A DNA stretch of 64,000 nt, from contig JBAYUQ010000004.1 of assembly GCA_041675005.1 (NCBI GenBank), forward strand, positions 89,876 to 153,875. The letters are read 5' to 3'. This document shows, in pieces, positions 17,086 to 25,915 of this stretch; position 1 is the first letter of the stretch; each line of letters starts with the position of its first letter. Under the pieces are notes generated by a model. The model was not told the DNA's origin and did not search any database. It worked only from the letters and a program-made list of their open reading frames with translations. This stretch comes from PGYR01 sp041675005. Lineage in GTDB: Bacteria > Bacteroidota > Ignavibacteria > Kapaibacteriales > UBA2268. The position numbers and the translations under genes are program-made.

Positions 17086-17376
17086 ATGTTGACTTTCATA
17101 TTAAATATTGTTATTTTAATCTTTTTGTCCATTCATTCTCATTACATTAAAATGGTGAATGAAGGTAAATACAGAATAGATAAAAATAAATTTGAAAGGT
17201 ATAAAAAGATATTTATTATTGCATTAATACTTTTTCCCGTGACTCTATTGTTTAATATTTTGATTCCGCATATAATAATTGATTTGATCAATATTGTTGT
17301 TCTTATATTGTTAATTTTTACGAGCTTGTACTTACGAAAATATCTCCAAAAGAACACAGAATATTTCAGTAAATGA
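17086..17376 (+). CDS. Small integral membrane protein, candidate immunity partner
   Basis: 96 residues from the ATG at 17086, one base after the preceding stop. A TTG at 17062 would add 8 residues inside the upstream gene and is less likely. Three hydrophobic segments (about 2-17, 39-59 and 61-84) are separated by a Lys/Arg-rich loop (YRIDKNKFERYKK) and followed by a basic tail. Size and layout match small bacteriocin-immunity or accessory membrane proteins, but no sequence signature is visible. Coupling to the lipoprotein gene and a shared terminator at 17416 show the two are one unit. Confidence 0.6.
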   Translation: MLTFILNIVILIFLSIHSHYIKMVNEGKYRIDKNKFERYKKIFIIALILFPVTLLFNILIPHIIIDLINIVVLILLIFTSLYLRKYLQKNTEYFSK

Positions 17377-17415
17377 AAGAGTATATAAAGTCATATCTTA
17401 TTAGATGATAATTAC

Positions 17416-17447
17416 AATCCCTGTTTCGTTAAGAAATGGGGATTTTT
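17416..17447 (+). terminator. Terminator, copy 2 of a triplicated sequence
   Basis: Same hairpin as at 16127, with a GTTAA loop. About 20 bases before it (from TAGATGATAATTAC) and about 25 after it (AAATGTTGAAA, TTTTCTTG) also match the copy after nrdJ. The duplicated block is therefore longer than the terminator itself. Confidence 0.9.
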
Positions 17448-17491
17448 GCAAATGTTGAAAAGATTTTCTTGTTTTCTAAGAAATAATTTGG

Positions 17492-17508
17492 AACTTAACT
17501 TAACTTAA
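17492..17508. repeat. Pentanucleotide tandem repeat (AACTT)3
   Basis: Three exact AACTT units plus AA lie just downstream of terminator copy 2. The position mirrors that of the TTATG repeat downstream of copy 1. Confidence 0.7.
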
Positions 17509-17640
17509 TTTTACCTCATCAATTATGTTTTATTAAAATAATACTTTTATGGCTGAGCCCCTTTTTGTAAATATTATAAGAATTCTGTAAATTCACATTG
17601 ACACCTGTTTCTCTATAAATTATTTAACGTTGGTACAATT

Positions 17641-18405
17641 ATGAGACCTCTAATTTATTCAATTCTATTAATTTTAGCTTTTAACATAGCATATTCGTCA
17701 GATGTGTATGAAAGCCAAGCTACTTTTAATTATGAGGTAACTCATGTCCGAGAAAATGATACACTAAGGTATGATTTGAATTTAAAAAGTAATAAGAGTG
17801 AAACAAATTCTGATCAAACTTGGACATGGACTCTTAATTATTCTGGTATGCCGGGTTCTAATCAGAATATGATAATCCAAACGTTAAATTTTGACCCTAT
17901 TATAGATTTGAGCTCTGCTTTTCCTGTAAAAGAAAATTCAAAAGTTGATTTTAGTAATTTTAAAGCATTTGAATTAAGTTTACCACCTTTAGTTAATATT
18001 ATTGATTTGAATAAAAAAATACTAGAACCTAAAATTGTGATACCAATATTCAATTCTACAATCAATACTAAAATTTTAGCTAGACCCAAAAAAACAACTG
18101 TAAAACAAACTATTATAAAGTCAAACGTCAATAAATCAGACGAACCTTCTTATGTGTCTGAGACTAAAGAGCTTGAAGTTGACAAGACCGAACTAGCCGA
18201 TTGTACATATAAAGTAGCAGGTGAATCGAAATATAAGTCGAATAAGGGAATGTTGGATGTTTGGGTAATAAAATGTGAATGTCAAGAATTGAATGAATCA
18301 AGGAATATCAACAAGGCGACATATTATTATAATCTGGAATTTGGTTTTGTTTATTTCGATATAGAGTTAGAAAATGAAAGAATCGAAATCAGAATAAAAG
18401 ATTAA
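17641..18405 (+). CDS. Hypothetical exported protein
   Basis: 254 residues. A signal peptide covers about 1-20 and no lipobox is visible, so the protein is periplasmic or secreted. The mature part is Lys/Asn/Ser-rich and beta-rich, with a cysteine pair near the end (VIKCECQEL). No family is recognised. It stands alone on the plus strand, with the third copy of the repeated terminator 20 bases after its stop. Together with the preceding pair it forms an accessory block between nrdJ and the NfeD gene. Confidence 0.7.
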   Translation: MRPLIYSILLILAFNIAYSSDVYESQATFNYEVTHVRENDTLRYDLNLKSNKSETNSDQTWTWTLNYSGMPGSNQNMIIQTLNFDPIIDLSSAFPVKENSKVDFSNFKAFELSLPPLVNIIDLNKKILEPKIVIPIFNSTINTKILARPKKTTVKQTIIKSNVNKSDEPSYVSETKELEVDKTELADCTYKVAGESKYKSNKGMLDVWVIKCECQELNESRNINKATYYYNLEFGFVYFDIELENERIEIRIKD

Positions 18406-18424
18406 GAATGAATTATGTATTTAC

Positions 18425-18459
18425 AATCCCTGTTTCTTGAAGAAATGGGGATTTTTTTT
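18425..18459 (+). terminator. Terminator, copy 3 of a triplicated sequence
   Basis: Same AATCCC/GGGATT plus TTTC/GAAA hairpin with a TTGAA loop and eight T in the tail. Confidence 0.9.
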
Positions 18460-18574
18460 GATATGGCTTTTCTACATATATATTACCCCGCTGGGGCAAT
18501 GGGTTAAATCAGCAAACAATATTTCTTCAGATATATTGCCCAGCGGGGCATAAAATGTCTACGATTTATTTATT

Positions 18575-18616
18575 CCTGGACTCTTCGCAAACTTCGTTTG
18601 CTCTGAGTGACGAAGT
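18575..18616. repeat. Dispersed intergenic repeat, family R1 (inverted)
   Basis: It reads CCTGGACTCTTCGC, then CTTCGTTTGCTCTGAGTGAC, the reverse complement of the R1 core. GCAAAC/GTTTGC can pair within it. Confidence 0.7.
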
Positions 18617-18820
18617 ACCAATTTGCCACAGAGTGGCTTAATATCTTTAGCTACTGATTATACCCACCAATAAACTAAATGTACCGTAAATCTTTTAATT
18701 TGTATAATCCTTGATTATGATAAAACATTGGTATGATTTTTCTCATAACGAATGGAGGAAGAAATAAGTAAACTTTGATTTATCACTTGTTTATTCTATT
18801 AATTTCATTATATTGAATAG

Positions 18821-20095
18821 ATGAAAGCCATTCTAATTTCCATATTATTTTTATTCTCTTTTGGTATAGCTAGTGCCGAAAATGAGATACTTTATGCCTC
18901 GATAAATGAAGGGATAGGGAGCTTTACGTCCGAATACATAGCGACACTAGTCCAAGAAGCCGAAGACGGTAACTACGAAGCACTCGTAATCACCCTGAAT
19001 ACTCCGGGTGGATTACTAGACGCTACTAGAGACATAGTTAGCACATTCCTCGAATCGAAGGTGCCTATAGTCGTTTACGTTGCTCCTGGAGGTTCTCGTG
19101 CTGGCTCGGCTGGGGTGTTTATTACACTTTCAGCAAATATAGCGGCTATGGCCCCAGGAACTAATATAGGTGCAGCTCATCCGGTTGGTGTTGGAGGAGA
19201 GTCCGGCGATAGCTCAGATGTAATGACACAGAAAGTGACTAATGATGCTGCCGCACTTATCCGCTCAATAGCAAAGAAAAGAAAGAAAAATCAAGATTAT
19301 GCTGAGCTAACAGTTCGTCAATCACGATCATATTCGGAAACCGAAGCTCTAGATAGTAACCTCATTGACCTAATAGCAAAGAACCGAAATGCTCTACTAA
19401 AAGCCATTCACGGTATGCAAGTAGAGACAACTACTGGCATAAAAAAGCTAAACACTAAGAATGCAAAAATAGTAGTCCGAGATAAAGATTGGAAGGAGGG
19501 CTTGCTTAGTTTCCTTTCCGATCCAAATATAGCATATATATTTATTCTTCTCACAATGTATGGTATCATGATAGAACTATACAACCCAGGGGCCATTTTC
19601 CCAGGAGTGATTGGTGTAATGTCAGCTATATTAGCTGGATTCTCGTTGCAGATGCTACCAGTTAATTACGCTGGTTTAGCACTTATGTTAGTTGGTATCG
19701 TATTGTTTATATTGGAAGTGAAGATAGTCTCGTTTGGTATGTTGACTATTGGAGGGCTCATTGCCTTCGTTCTAGGTTCTATTATGTTAATTGATTCACC
19801 AGGTGATTTTATGCAAATCGGATTCGAAATTATATTGGCTGCTACATTACTGACAGCCGGGCTATTCATAGGAATAGTAATGCTTGCAGTAAAGTCGCAG
19901 AAAAAGAAAGTCGCCTCGGGGATTAGTACTCTCGTGGATAAAGAAGCAGTAGTAATAAACGAGATTACTCCTGAGAAAATGGGACAAGTAAAAGTAAGAG
20001 GTGAGATATGGAGAGCGAAATCAAACAGTTCCCACCAGAAAAAAGATAGAGTTATAGTCAAATCAGTTGATGGTCTGACATTAGAAGTTGAATAG
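18821..20095 (+). CDS. NfeD-family membrane-bound serine protease
   Basis: 424 residues. A signal peptide (1-19) is followed by a ClpP-like protease domain (about 22-230) with NTPGG and GSRAGSAG. Ser96 and Lys138 sit where the archaeal 1510-N protease has its Ser-Lys dyad. Four or five membrane helices follow (about 230-355), then a C-terminal OB-fold NfeD domain (about 365-424). The full-length form acts on membrane proteins together with a partner stomatin, whose gene follows 30 bases later on the same strand. The catalytic residues look intact. Confidence 0.93.
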   Translation: MKAILISILFLFSFGIASAENEILYASINEGIGSFTSEYIATLVQEAEDGNYEALVITLNTPGGLLDATRDIVSTFLESKVPIVVYVAPGGSRAGSAGVFITLSANIAAMAPGTNIGAAHPVGVGGESGDSSDVMTQKVTNDAAALIRSIAKKRKKNQDYAELTVRQSRSYSETEALDSNLIDLIAKNRNALLKAIHGMQVETTTGIKKLNTKNAKIVVRDKDWKEGLLSFLSDPNIAYIFILLTMYGIMIELYNPGAIFPGVIGVMSAILAGFSLQMLPVNYAGLALMLVGIVLFILEVKIVSFGMLTIGGLIAFVLGSIMLIDSPGDFMQIGFEIILAATLLTAGLFIGIVMLAVKSQKKKVASGISTLVDKEAVVINEITPEKMGQVKVRGEIWRAKSNSSHQKKDRVIVKSVDGLTLEVE

Positions 20096-20125
20096 TATTT
20101 ATAAATAATTATATTAGAGGTCATT

Positions 20126-20938
20126 ATGGGTATTCCATTTATAGTAATTCTATTTATTGGAGCGTTCTTATTTTTCTCCATGATCAAAGTGCTCAACGAG
20201 TACGAACGTGGAGTTATATTCAGATTAGGTAAGCTACAAGGTGTGAAAGGTCCGGGGCTTATCATATTAGTCCCTTTCATTGATAAAATAATGAAAATCA
20301 GTTTGCGAACTGTTGTACTAGATGTAGAGTCGCAAGATATAATCACACGCGATAACGTATCGCTGAAAGTAAACGCAGTACTGTATTTCAAAGTTGTTGC
20401 TCCTGATAAAGCAGTAATAGAAGTAGAGAACTACCTATACGCTACTAACCAACTAGCACAAACTACATTACGTAGTATAATCGGTCAATCTGAGCTAGAC
20501 GAAGTATTAGCTGAGAGAGACAAAATAAACGAGAAACTACAAGTAATAATAGATGAAGAGACAGAAAATTGGGGTATAAAAGTAACTGCAGTAGAAGTAA
20601 AGCAAGTTGACTTACCACTGGAAATGCAACGTGCTATGGCGAAACAAGCCGAAGCAGAAAGAGAGAGACGTGCGAAAGTAATAAATGCAGAAGGTGAGTT
20701 CCAAGCAGCTCAGAAATTGACTGAAGCAGCAAAGCAAATGCAAGATTACCCAATATCTCTACAACTTCGTTATTTACAAACTCTTGGTGATATAGCAACT
20801 GAAAACAACTCGACTACTATATTCCCAATCCCTATTGATTTATTCAAACCGTTCATTGATGGAATGAATAGAACTAATAATGAGAATGTAAGCAAAGTAG
20901 AAGCTCAAATCAAAGACTATGGCGATTCGAAGAGTTAA
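20126..20938 (+). CDS. Slipin/stomatin-like SPFH-domain protein
   Basis: 270 residues. One N-terminal membrane helix (about 3-22) is followed by the SPFH/band-7 domain with NEYERGVIFRLGKLQGVKGP, LRTVVLDVESQDIITRDNV and VEVKQVDLP. An Ala/Glu-rich helical region (about 170-225) follows. Slipins oligomerise in the inner membrane. The stomatin C-terminus is the known substrate of 1510-N-type NfeD proteases, and the gene order here (protease then slipin, AGAGGTC before the ATG) is the canonical operon. A bidirectional terminator separates it from purH. Confidence 0.95.
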   Translation: MGIPFIVILFIGAFLFFSMIKVLNEYERGVIFRLGKLQGVKGPGLIILVPFIDKIMKISLRTVVLDVESQDIITRDNVSLKVNAVLYFKVVAPDKAVIEVENYLYATNQLAQTTLRSIIGQSELDEVLAERDKINEKLQVIIDEETENWGIKVTAVEVKQVDLPLEMQRAMAKQAEAERERRAKVINAEGEFQAAQKLTEAAKQMQDYPISLQLRYLQTLGDIATENNSTTIFPIPIDLFKPFIDGMNRTNNENVSKVEAQIKDYGDSKS

Positions 20939-20965
20939 GCTTTTCAATTGAAAGTGATATGATAC

Positions 20966-20993
20966 AAAAAAAGGAGCCAGTGGCTCCTTTTTT
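20966..20993. terminator. Bidirectional terminator between slipin and purH genes
   Basis: AAGGAGCC pairs with GGCTCCTT around three bases, with an A run before and a T run after. It can stop transcription from both converging genes. Confidence 0.9.
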
Positions 20994-21016
20994 ATTTCTA
21001 TTTCTCTTCACAGCTC

Positions 21017-22576
21017 TTAGTGTTTGAAGTGACGCATACCAGTGAATATCATCGCTATGTTATTGTCATTAGCAGCTTTTATTACTTCATCGTCTCTCAC
21101 AGATCCACCGGGTTGTATTACGGCTGTTGCACCTGCTTTAACAGCTTCTAGTAATCCATCAGCAAATGGGAAGAATGCATCGGAAGCAACTACGCTACCT
21201 TGTAGGTCTAACTCCATTAGCTTCGATTTCTCTACAGCTATTCTCGATGAATCTACTCTCGACATTTGACCAGCGCCTATTCCTAGAGTTCTATCGCTCT
21301 TACCATATACAATTGCATTCGACTTAACGTGCTTACAAACTTTCCAGTTGAACATAAGTGCTTGCCACTCATCGTTTGTTGGCTCTCTATCAGTTACTAC
21401 TTTCATTTCTTCATTGTTTATCAAATCAGCATCAGTAGATTGAGATAGCAATCCACCTAGTACAGACTTTAGCTCGTATCCTTGTGCATTTTTCAGCATT
21501 TCGTAGTTCAGTCTTATCAATCGTCTATCTTTCTTTTTAGATAGGTGTTCTAGCGCTTCGGGTGAGAAATCGGGAGCTATTAGTACTTCGGTGAATATAC
21601 TATGTATCTTCTCTGCCATCTCCATATCCAGTGTCTTATTCATAGCTATTATACCACCAAAAGGGGAGACCTTGTCTGTTGCAAAAGCATTTTCATAAGC
21701 TGTTACTAGATTGCTACCACGACCAACACCACAAGGGTTTGTGTGCTTGATAATAGATACTGTGGGCTCTTCGTCATCAGAAAACTCATTGATTATTCTA
21801 GCTGCAGAGTCTATGTCAATTATGTTATTGTAAGATAAGTCTTTACCATGTAGCTTCTCAAATATTTCAGATATGTTACCATATAAAGCTGCCGATTGAT
21901 GCGGATTTTCACCGTATCGTAGGTCTTGCTCTTTCTTGAATGATATATTGATAGTTGGACCCAAATCAATTTTGTTATGTTTATTGAAATAGTTAGAAAT
22001 AATCGAATCATATCTAGCAGTGTGGTTGAATACTTCACCTGCTAGTTGTACTCTCAACGCCTCGGATATAGTACTACTGTTAGACTCCAATTCACCTAAA
22101 ACTGTGTCGTATTTCTCTGGATTAACTACTACAGCTGTCCATTTGTAATTTTTAGCAGCAGCACGTAGCATAGTCGGCCCACCAATATCTATGTTCTCTA
22201 TCATCTCATCGTGTGGAGCATTTTTCTTTAGTGTTTCCTCGAATGGATATAGGTTAACTACTAATAAATCTATTGATTTTAAGTTGTGTTTTTCTAGCTC
22301 GTCTATGTGGTCTTGCTTACCGAGGTCAGCCAATATACCTGAATGTATTGCAGGATGCAGAGTCTTTACTCTACCGTCCATAATCTCTGGAAAATTAGTC
22401 AATGCACTAACTGATTGTACAGTGATTCCTGCATTAGCTATTGTTGCCTTAGTTCCACCTGTTGAGTATATCTCTATACCGAGTGAATCTAGTCTTCTTG
22501 CGAATTCGACAACTCCTGTTTTATCTGAAACTGAGATTATTGCTCTTTCTACTTTATGCGTTGAGGGGGTTTTCAT
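21017..22576 (-). CDS. purH: Bifunctional AICAR formyltransferase / IMP cyclohydrolase
   Basis: 519 residues, full length. The N-terminal IMP cyclohydrolase domain (about 1-200) shows AIISVSDKTG, STGGT and MDGRVKTLHP. The AICAR transformylase domain follows with DLRYGENPHQSAALYG, IKHTNPCGVG and the end motif DAFFPFADGLLEA-AG-T. It performs the last two steps of purine synthesis (AICAR to FAICAR to IMP). It is a single minus-strand gene whose promoter must lie in the 223-base gap it shares with the divergent CsbD gene. A PurF-like gene lies 17.5 kb away. Confidence 0.97.
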   Translation of the reverse strand: MKTPSTHKVERAIISVSDKTGVVEFARRLDSLGIEIYSTGGTKATIANAGITVQSVSALTNFPEIMDGRVKTLHPAIHSGILADLGKQDHIDELEKHNLKSIDLLVVNLYPFEETLKKNAPHDEMIENIDIGGPTMLRAAAKNYKWTAVVVNPEKYDTVLGELESNSSTISEALRVQLAGEVFNHTARYDSIISNYFNKHNKIDLGPTINISFKKEQDLRYGENPHQSAALYGNISEIFEKLHGKDLSYNNIIDIDSAARIINEFSDDEEPTVSIIKHTNPCGVGRGSNLVTAYENAFATDKVSPFGGIIAMNKTLDMEMAEKIHSIFTEVLIAPDFSPEALEHLSKKKDRRLIRLNYEMLKNAQGYELKSVLGGLLSQSTDADLINNEEMKVVTDREPTNDEWQALMFNWKVCKHVKSNAIVYGKSDRTLGIGAGQMSRVDSSRIAVEKSKLMELDLQGSVVASDAFFPFADGLLEAVKAGATAVIQPGGSVRDDEVIKAANDNNIAMIFTGMRHFKH

Positions 22577-22799
22577 TTATCTTTTTGTTTTATTTTGAAT
22601 TAGTTATACAAAATTAATAAAATAATAGACTCCTATCATTACCTTTCTATTGTTGAGTTATGCACAGTCGTTTCGACTGATTGAAAATATAAACAACAAC
22701 CCGTAGCTGCTACTAATCCCAGACATGTTGCAATATATTCATTTTTGTTCGTTCATATAGTATGAAATTAATGTTTAATTATATGAAGGAGATGTAAAA

Positions 22800-22994
22800 A
22801 TGGATAACTTAATAGTAAAAGGAAAATGGAACGAAGTGAAAGGGAAACTTAAACAAGATTTTAGCGAGTTAACTGATAATGATTTAACTTATGCAGAAGG
22901 TAAGGAAGATGAATTAATCGGAAAGCTGCAGCAAAAACTCGGTAAGACTAAAGACGAAATTAAACAAAAAATTGCTGAATATACCAGCAAATAA
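22800..22994 (+). CDS. CsbD-family stress protein
   Basis: 64 residues. It is the classic CsbD pattern: KGKWNEVKGKLKQDFSELTDNDLTY (about 7-31), then a Lys-rich helix. These small hydrophilic proteins are strongly induced in general stress responses; the molecular role is unknown. A perfect AAGGAGA at 22786-22792 and a strong terminator 33 bases after the stop indicate a highly expressed single-gene unit. Confidence 0.92.
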   Translation: MDNLIVKGKWNEVKGKLKQDFSELTDNDLTYAEGKEDELIGKLQQKLGKTKDEIKQKIAEYTSK

Positions 22995-23026
22995 TAGCTA
23001 GAATATAATAGTGCAAATACGATTAT

Positions 23027-23068
23027 AATGCCACCAAAAAGTTTGACTGTTTGGTGGCATTTTTTTTG
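23027..23068 (+). terminator. Rho-independent terminator after csbD
   Basis: A 12-bp stem (23027-23038 with 23050-23061, sequence AATGCCACCAAA) has an 11-base loop and eight T at the 3' side. Confidence 0.93.
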
Positions 23069-23102
23069 TATCTTCGAAAATAATAATATTAAATAATACA
23101 AA

Positions 23103-23453
23103 ATGAATATAGAAAACCCACTGTTACTAATACCTATATTAACTGGTCCAGTAGTCATAATTATTATACTGATTACGCTAAAGTTTCCACCTAAGAAGAT
23201 AAACTCTCTTTACGGATACAGAACGAAGCGGTCAATGGCAAGTCCAGAGGCTTGGGAATTTGCTCAGCCATACTCTGGGAAAATGATGTTGAGATATATG
23301 GTTATCTATATATTAACAGCGGCTTTCTCTGTCCCTATGAAGGATATAGACCCAATTATAGGTGTTATACTTTCTCTAATAGTTATGATGGTATTTATGG
23401 CCATTCCTATTATAAAAACTGAGAAGGAGTTAAAAGTAAGATTTGGAAATTGA
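23103..23453 (+). CDS. SdpI-family small membrane protein
   Basis: 116 residues with three membrane helices. Between helices 1 and 2 is the SdpI/YhfL signature PPKKINSLYGYRTKRSMASP, then EAWEFAQPYSG. SdpI of Bacillus is the immunity/signalling protein for the SdpC toxin, but most members of this wider family have no known toxin. No SdpABC genes are near. It converges on the SGNH gene, with only 2 bases between their stops. Confidence 0.85.
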   Translation: MNIENPLLLIPILTGPVVIIIILITLKFPPKKINSLYGYRTKRSMASPEAWEFAQPYSGKMMLRYMVIYILTAAFSVPMKDIDPIIGVILSLIVMMVFMAIPIIKTEKELKVRFGN

Positions 23454-23455
23454 AC

Positions 23456-24499
23456 TTAATGAAGAATTGTAACTGAGTCTTGTTCGATTTTTTGGATTAA
23501 TTTCATAGATAAATACTCGCCAATATCTTTGTGCATTTCCTGATTCCAATGCCCATTAGTTTTAGTAACTTTCCAATAATATGGGTCCTTACCCAAATTA
23601 TAGAGTGAATCCATTAGATTACTTGTATCCCAGTTAGTTATGCCGAGTCTATTAACTTCATCTTGAAAAGCTTTATAGAATGGTGCGTAATCTCGATTTA
23701 TTATTATCACGTTATTGTCTAAGTGGGTCAAAATTTTATTTACTATAGGAAGTGGCTTGTAATTAGGGTCAGCGATAACTGGCTTTTCCTTAGGAACAAA
23801 CCAATCATATACCTTCCCAAAAATTATAGAAGGTACAGGACGTTTATCAGTTGTATGTTTTGCATTCTTTAACATGTTTAGCAATATTGATTTAGATAAC
23901 ATATCTTGTACGTATATGTATCGGTCTATTTCTTCCTGGTCAAATTCAACAGATGCTATTAGTGAGTCATTAACTTCTTTAGCATAAGGGTAAAGTGGAG
24001 ATAATTTCTCCAAATGAAGGTCTCCATTAGAAACGAAATACAGGACTAAATCTGGTTTGAATTTGTCAACTAATAACCGCTGATATGCGTAATTATGACT
24101 AATGTTGAACCCAGCACGTCCGAAATTTAGTATATCAAAAGTATATCCTTCAAATCGTTCATTCAGTCTTTTCTCAATGATATTCCCAAAATAATCACGC
24201 TGGAATATTTGGAAAGATTCGACAAATGAATCTCCTACTAGGGCTATATTAATGTGGTGCTTGCTAGTTGTATCTACTTCATCACCTATGAACCGGCTGT
24301 GATTAGTTCTAAATATCCCCATACCCTCATTGAAAAAAACAGTCTCTAGGTTGTTAGGTAAACCTTTGCCTATATCATCATAGTATTTCCCAAGTGAGGC
24401 CTCGACTATTCTTGCATTACCAATAAAAAGTTCACAAATCAGCAATGTAAGAATTGTAGATAATAGAAAAAGGGCGATATGTTTAAGAGTTTTTATCAA
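23456..24499 (-). CDS. SGNH-family hydrolase partnered with MBOAT acyltransferase
   Basis: 347 residues. One N-terminal membrane anchor (about 7-25) is followed by an extracytoplasmic SGNH fold. Block I is LVGDSFVESF with the likely nucleophile Ser, an NFGRAGFN segment follows, and the C-terminal block V (GHWNQEMH) carries the catalytic His. It starts 3 bases downstream of the MBOAT gene. AlgI-like MBOAT proteins move an acyl group across the membrane, and AlgX/AlgJ-type SGNH partners finish or reverse transfer onto a surface polysaccharide. The acceptor here is unknown. Confidence 0.82.
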   Translation of the reverse strand: MIKTLKHIALFLLSTILTLLICELFIGNARIVEASLGKYYDDIGKGLPNNLETVFFNEGMGIFRTNHSRFIGDEVDTTSKHHINIALVGDSFVESFQIFQRDYFGNIIEKRLNERFEGYTFDILNFGRAGFNISHNYAYQRLLVDKFKPDLVLYFVSNGDLHLEKLSPLYPYAKEVNDSLIASVEFDQEEIDRYIYVQDMLSKSILLNMLKNAKHTTDKRPVPSIIFGKVYDWFVPKEKPVIADPNYKPLPIVNKILTHLDNNVIIINRDYAPFYKAFQDEVNRLGITNWDTSNLMDSLYNLGKDPYYWKVTKTNGHWNQEMHKDIGEYLSMKLIQKIEQDSVTILH

Positions 24500-24502
24500 A
24501 TC

Positions 24503-25915
24503 TTAAAATTGGAAATAAATAAATGGTAGAGGTTTTGATTGAAATATATAGATTAATGTAACTACGAATAAACTCAGTAAAATACCTAATCGGATTGATG
24601 TTGACTTGAATCGGAGCACAAATGTATGACCAAATCTATTTTCAATGATATCTAAAGTAAAGTTCAGTATGAAATAGGACGCTACTATTTGAATGAATAT
24701 GTGTGCGTATTCGCTCGCTTGCCAATCCAATATAGCAGAAAAAATCAGCTGAGTTGATTCCCACGATGTAGCTCTGAAAAACAGCCAAGTAAACGCGACT
24801 AACACAAAAGTAAGCAGAACTTTAGGTATATCTTTGAGTCTAGTAATCGGGTCATATTCTGTTTTACCTTTGCTTAGAAATTTGTGTACGGCTAGATAGA
24901 TACCATGCAATCCACCCCAAATAACGAAATTCCAGCTAGCTCCATGCCACAAACCACCTAGTAACATAGTAATCATTAGATTGACATAAGTACGTGCTTG
25001 CCCCTTTCTATTACCACCAAGAGTAATGTACAGATAATCTTTCAACCACGAAGAGAGAGATATATGCCATCTTCGCCAAAACTCAGTGATATTTCTAGAT
25101 AGATATGGCTGCTCAAAATTTATCATAAGCTCTATGCCTAATAGCTTAGCAGTACCACGAGCTATTTTACTATATCCCGAAAAATCGGCATATATCTGAA
25201 TACCAAATAATAGTACAGCAGCTATTATCTCGATTGATTTATAGAGATGAAGATTCCCAAATATATGATCTACTATACGACCTGCTGTATCACCTATCAT
25301 AACCTTTCGGAATAATCCGAGAACTATAAGTGTAGCACCTTCTTTTAGTTGCTCTTTTGTAGGGCTAAGTTTCTTGTATAGCTGAGGTAAAAGGTCTTTC
25401 GCTCTTTCAATGGGGCCTGCTACTAATTGCGGAAAAAATGAAACAAATAGAGCAAAATCAATTAAGTTATCGGTCGGTTCTAGCTTCTTTCTGTATATAT
25501 CAAAAGTATATGAAAGTGTCTGGAAAGTGTAAAATGATATTCCAACAGGAAGTATTATATTCAAATGGAGCGAATCTACATGCCCCCCGAAATTATTTAC
25601 CATACTCTGGAAGCTATCTACGAAGAAGTTGAAATACTTGAAAAACCCTAGTATCCCTAAGTTAATACCCAAACTGGCATATAGCAAGAGCTTCCTTTTC
25701 TTCTCAACTTCGGTCTTGTGAATTCTCAAACCAATATAATAATCAACTACTGTAGAGAGTAACAGTAGCAGACAAAATCGCCAATCCCAATATCCATAGA
25801 AAAAGTAACTCGCGGCTAACAAGAATATGTTCTTATAGGACTTTTTTGGTAGCAAGTAGAATATAGGTAATACTACAGCTAGAAAAATCAAGAATATAAA
25901 TGAGTTAAAAAGCAA
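24503..25915 (-). CDS. MBOAT-family membrane-bound O-acyltransferase (AlgI/DltB-like)
   Basis: 470 residues with about 11 membrane helices. Diagnostic are PVGISFYTFQTLSYTFDIYR, NITEFWRRWHISLSSWLKDY and the catalytic-histidine motif GLWHGASWNF. The family transfers acyl groups (often acetyl) to extracytoplasmic polysaccharides or teichoic acids. With the SGNH protein encoded next it makes a two-gene O-acylation module. No alginate or polysaccharide polymerase genes lie nearby, so the acceptor may be encoded elsewhere. The catalytic residues are intact. Confidence 0.93.
   Translation of the reverse strand: MLFNSFIFLIFLAVVLPIFYLLPKKSYKNIFLLAASYFFYGYWDWRFCLLLLLSTVVDYYIGLRIHKTEVEKKRKLLLYASLGINLGILGFFKYFNFFVDSFQSMVNNFGGHVDSLHLNIILPVGISFYTFQTLSYTFDIYRKKLEPTDNLIDFALFVSFFPQLVAGPIERAKDLLPQLYKKLSPTKEQLKEGATLIVLGLFRKVMIGDTAGRIVDHIFGNLHLYKSIEIIAAVLLFGIQIYADFSGYSKIARGTAKLLGIELMINFEQPYLSRNITEFWRRWHISLSSWLKDYLYITLGGNRKGQARTYVNLMITMLLGGLWHGASWNFVIWGGLHGIYLAVHKFLSKGKTEYDPITRLKDIPKVLLTFVLVAFTWLFFRATSWESTQLIFSAILDWQASEYAHIFIQIVASYFILNFTLDIIENRFGHTFVLRFKSTSIRLGILLSLFVVTLIYIFQSKPLPFIYFQF

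Larger units (their letters stand above)
18406..18820. other. Intergenic region with terminator and repeats
   Basis: 415 bases without a gene. Contents in order: terminator copy 3 (18425-18459); an inverted pair of the CCCCGCTGGGGCAAT core (18485-18499 with 18535-18548) that could form a long hairpin; an inverted R1 repeat (18575-18616); an R3 fragment (18624-18650); then AT-rich DNA leading to the NfeD gene. Confidence 0.65.

Noticed and set aside
19666..20391. 241-codon minus-strand frame across the NfeD/slipin junction
   Set aside because: It is antisense to two well-supported genes and has no recognisable protein features.
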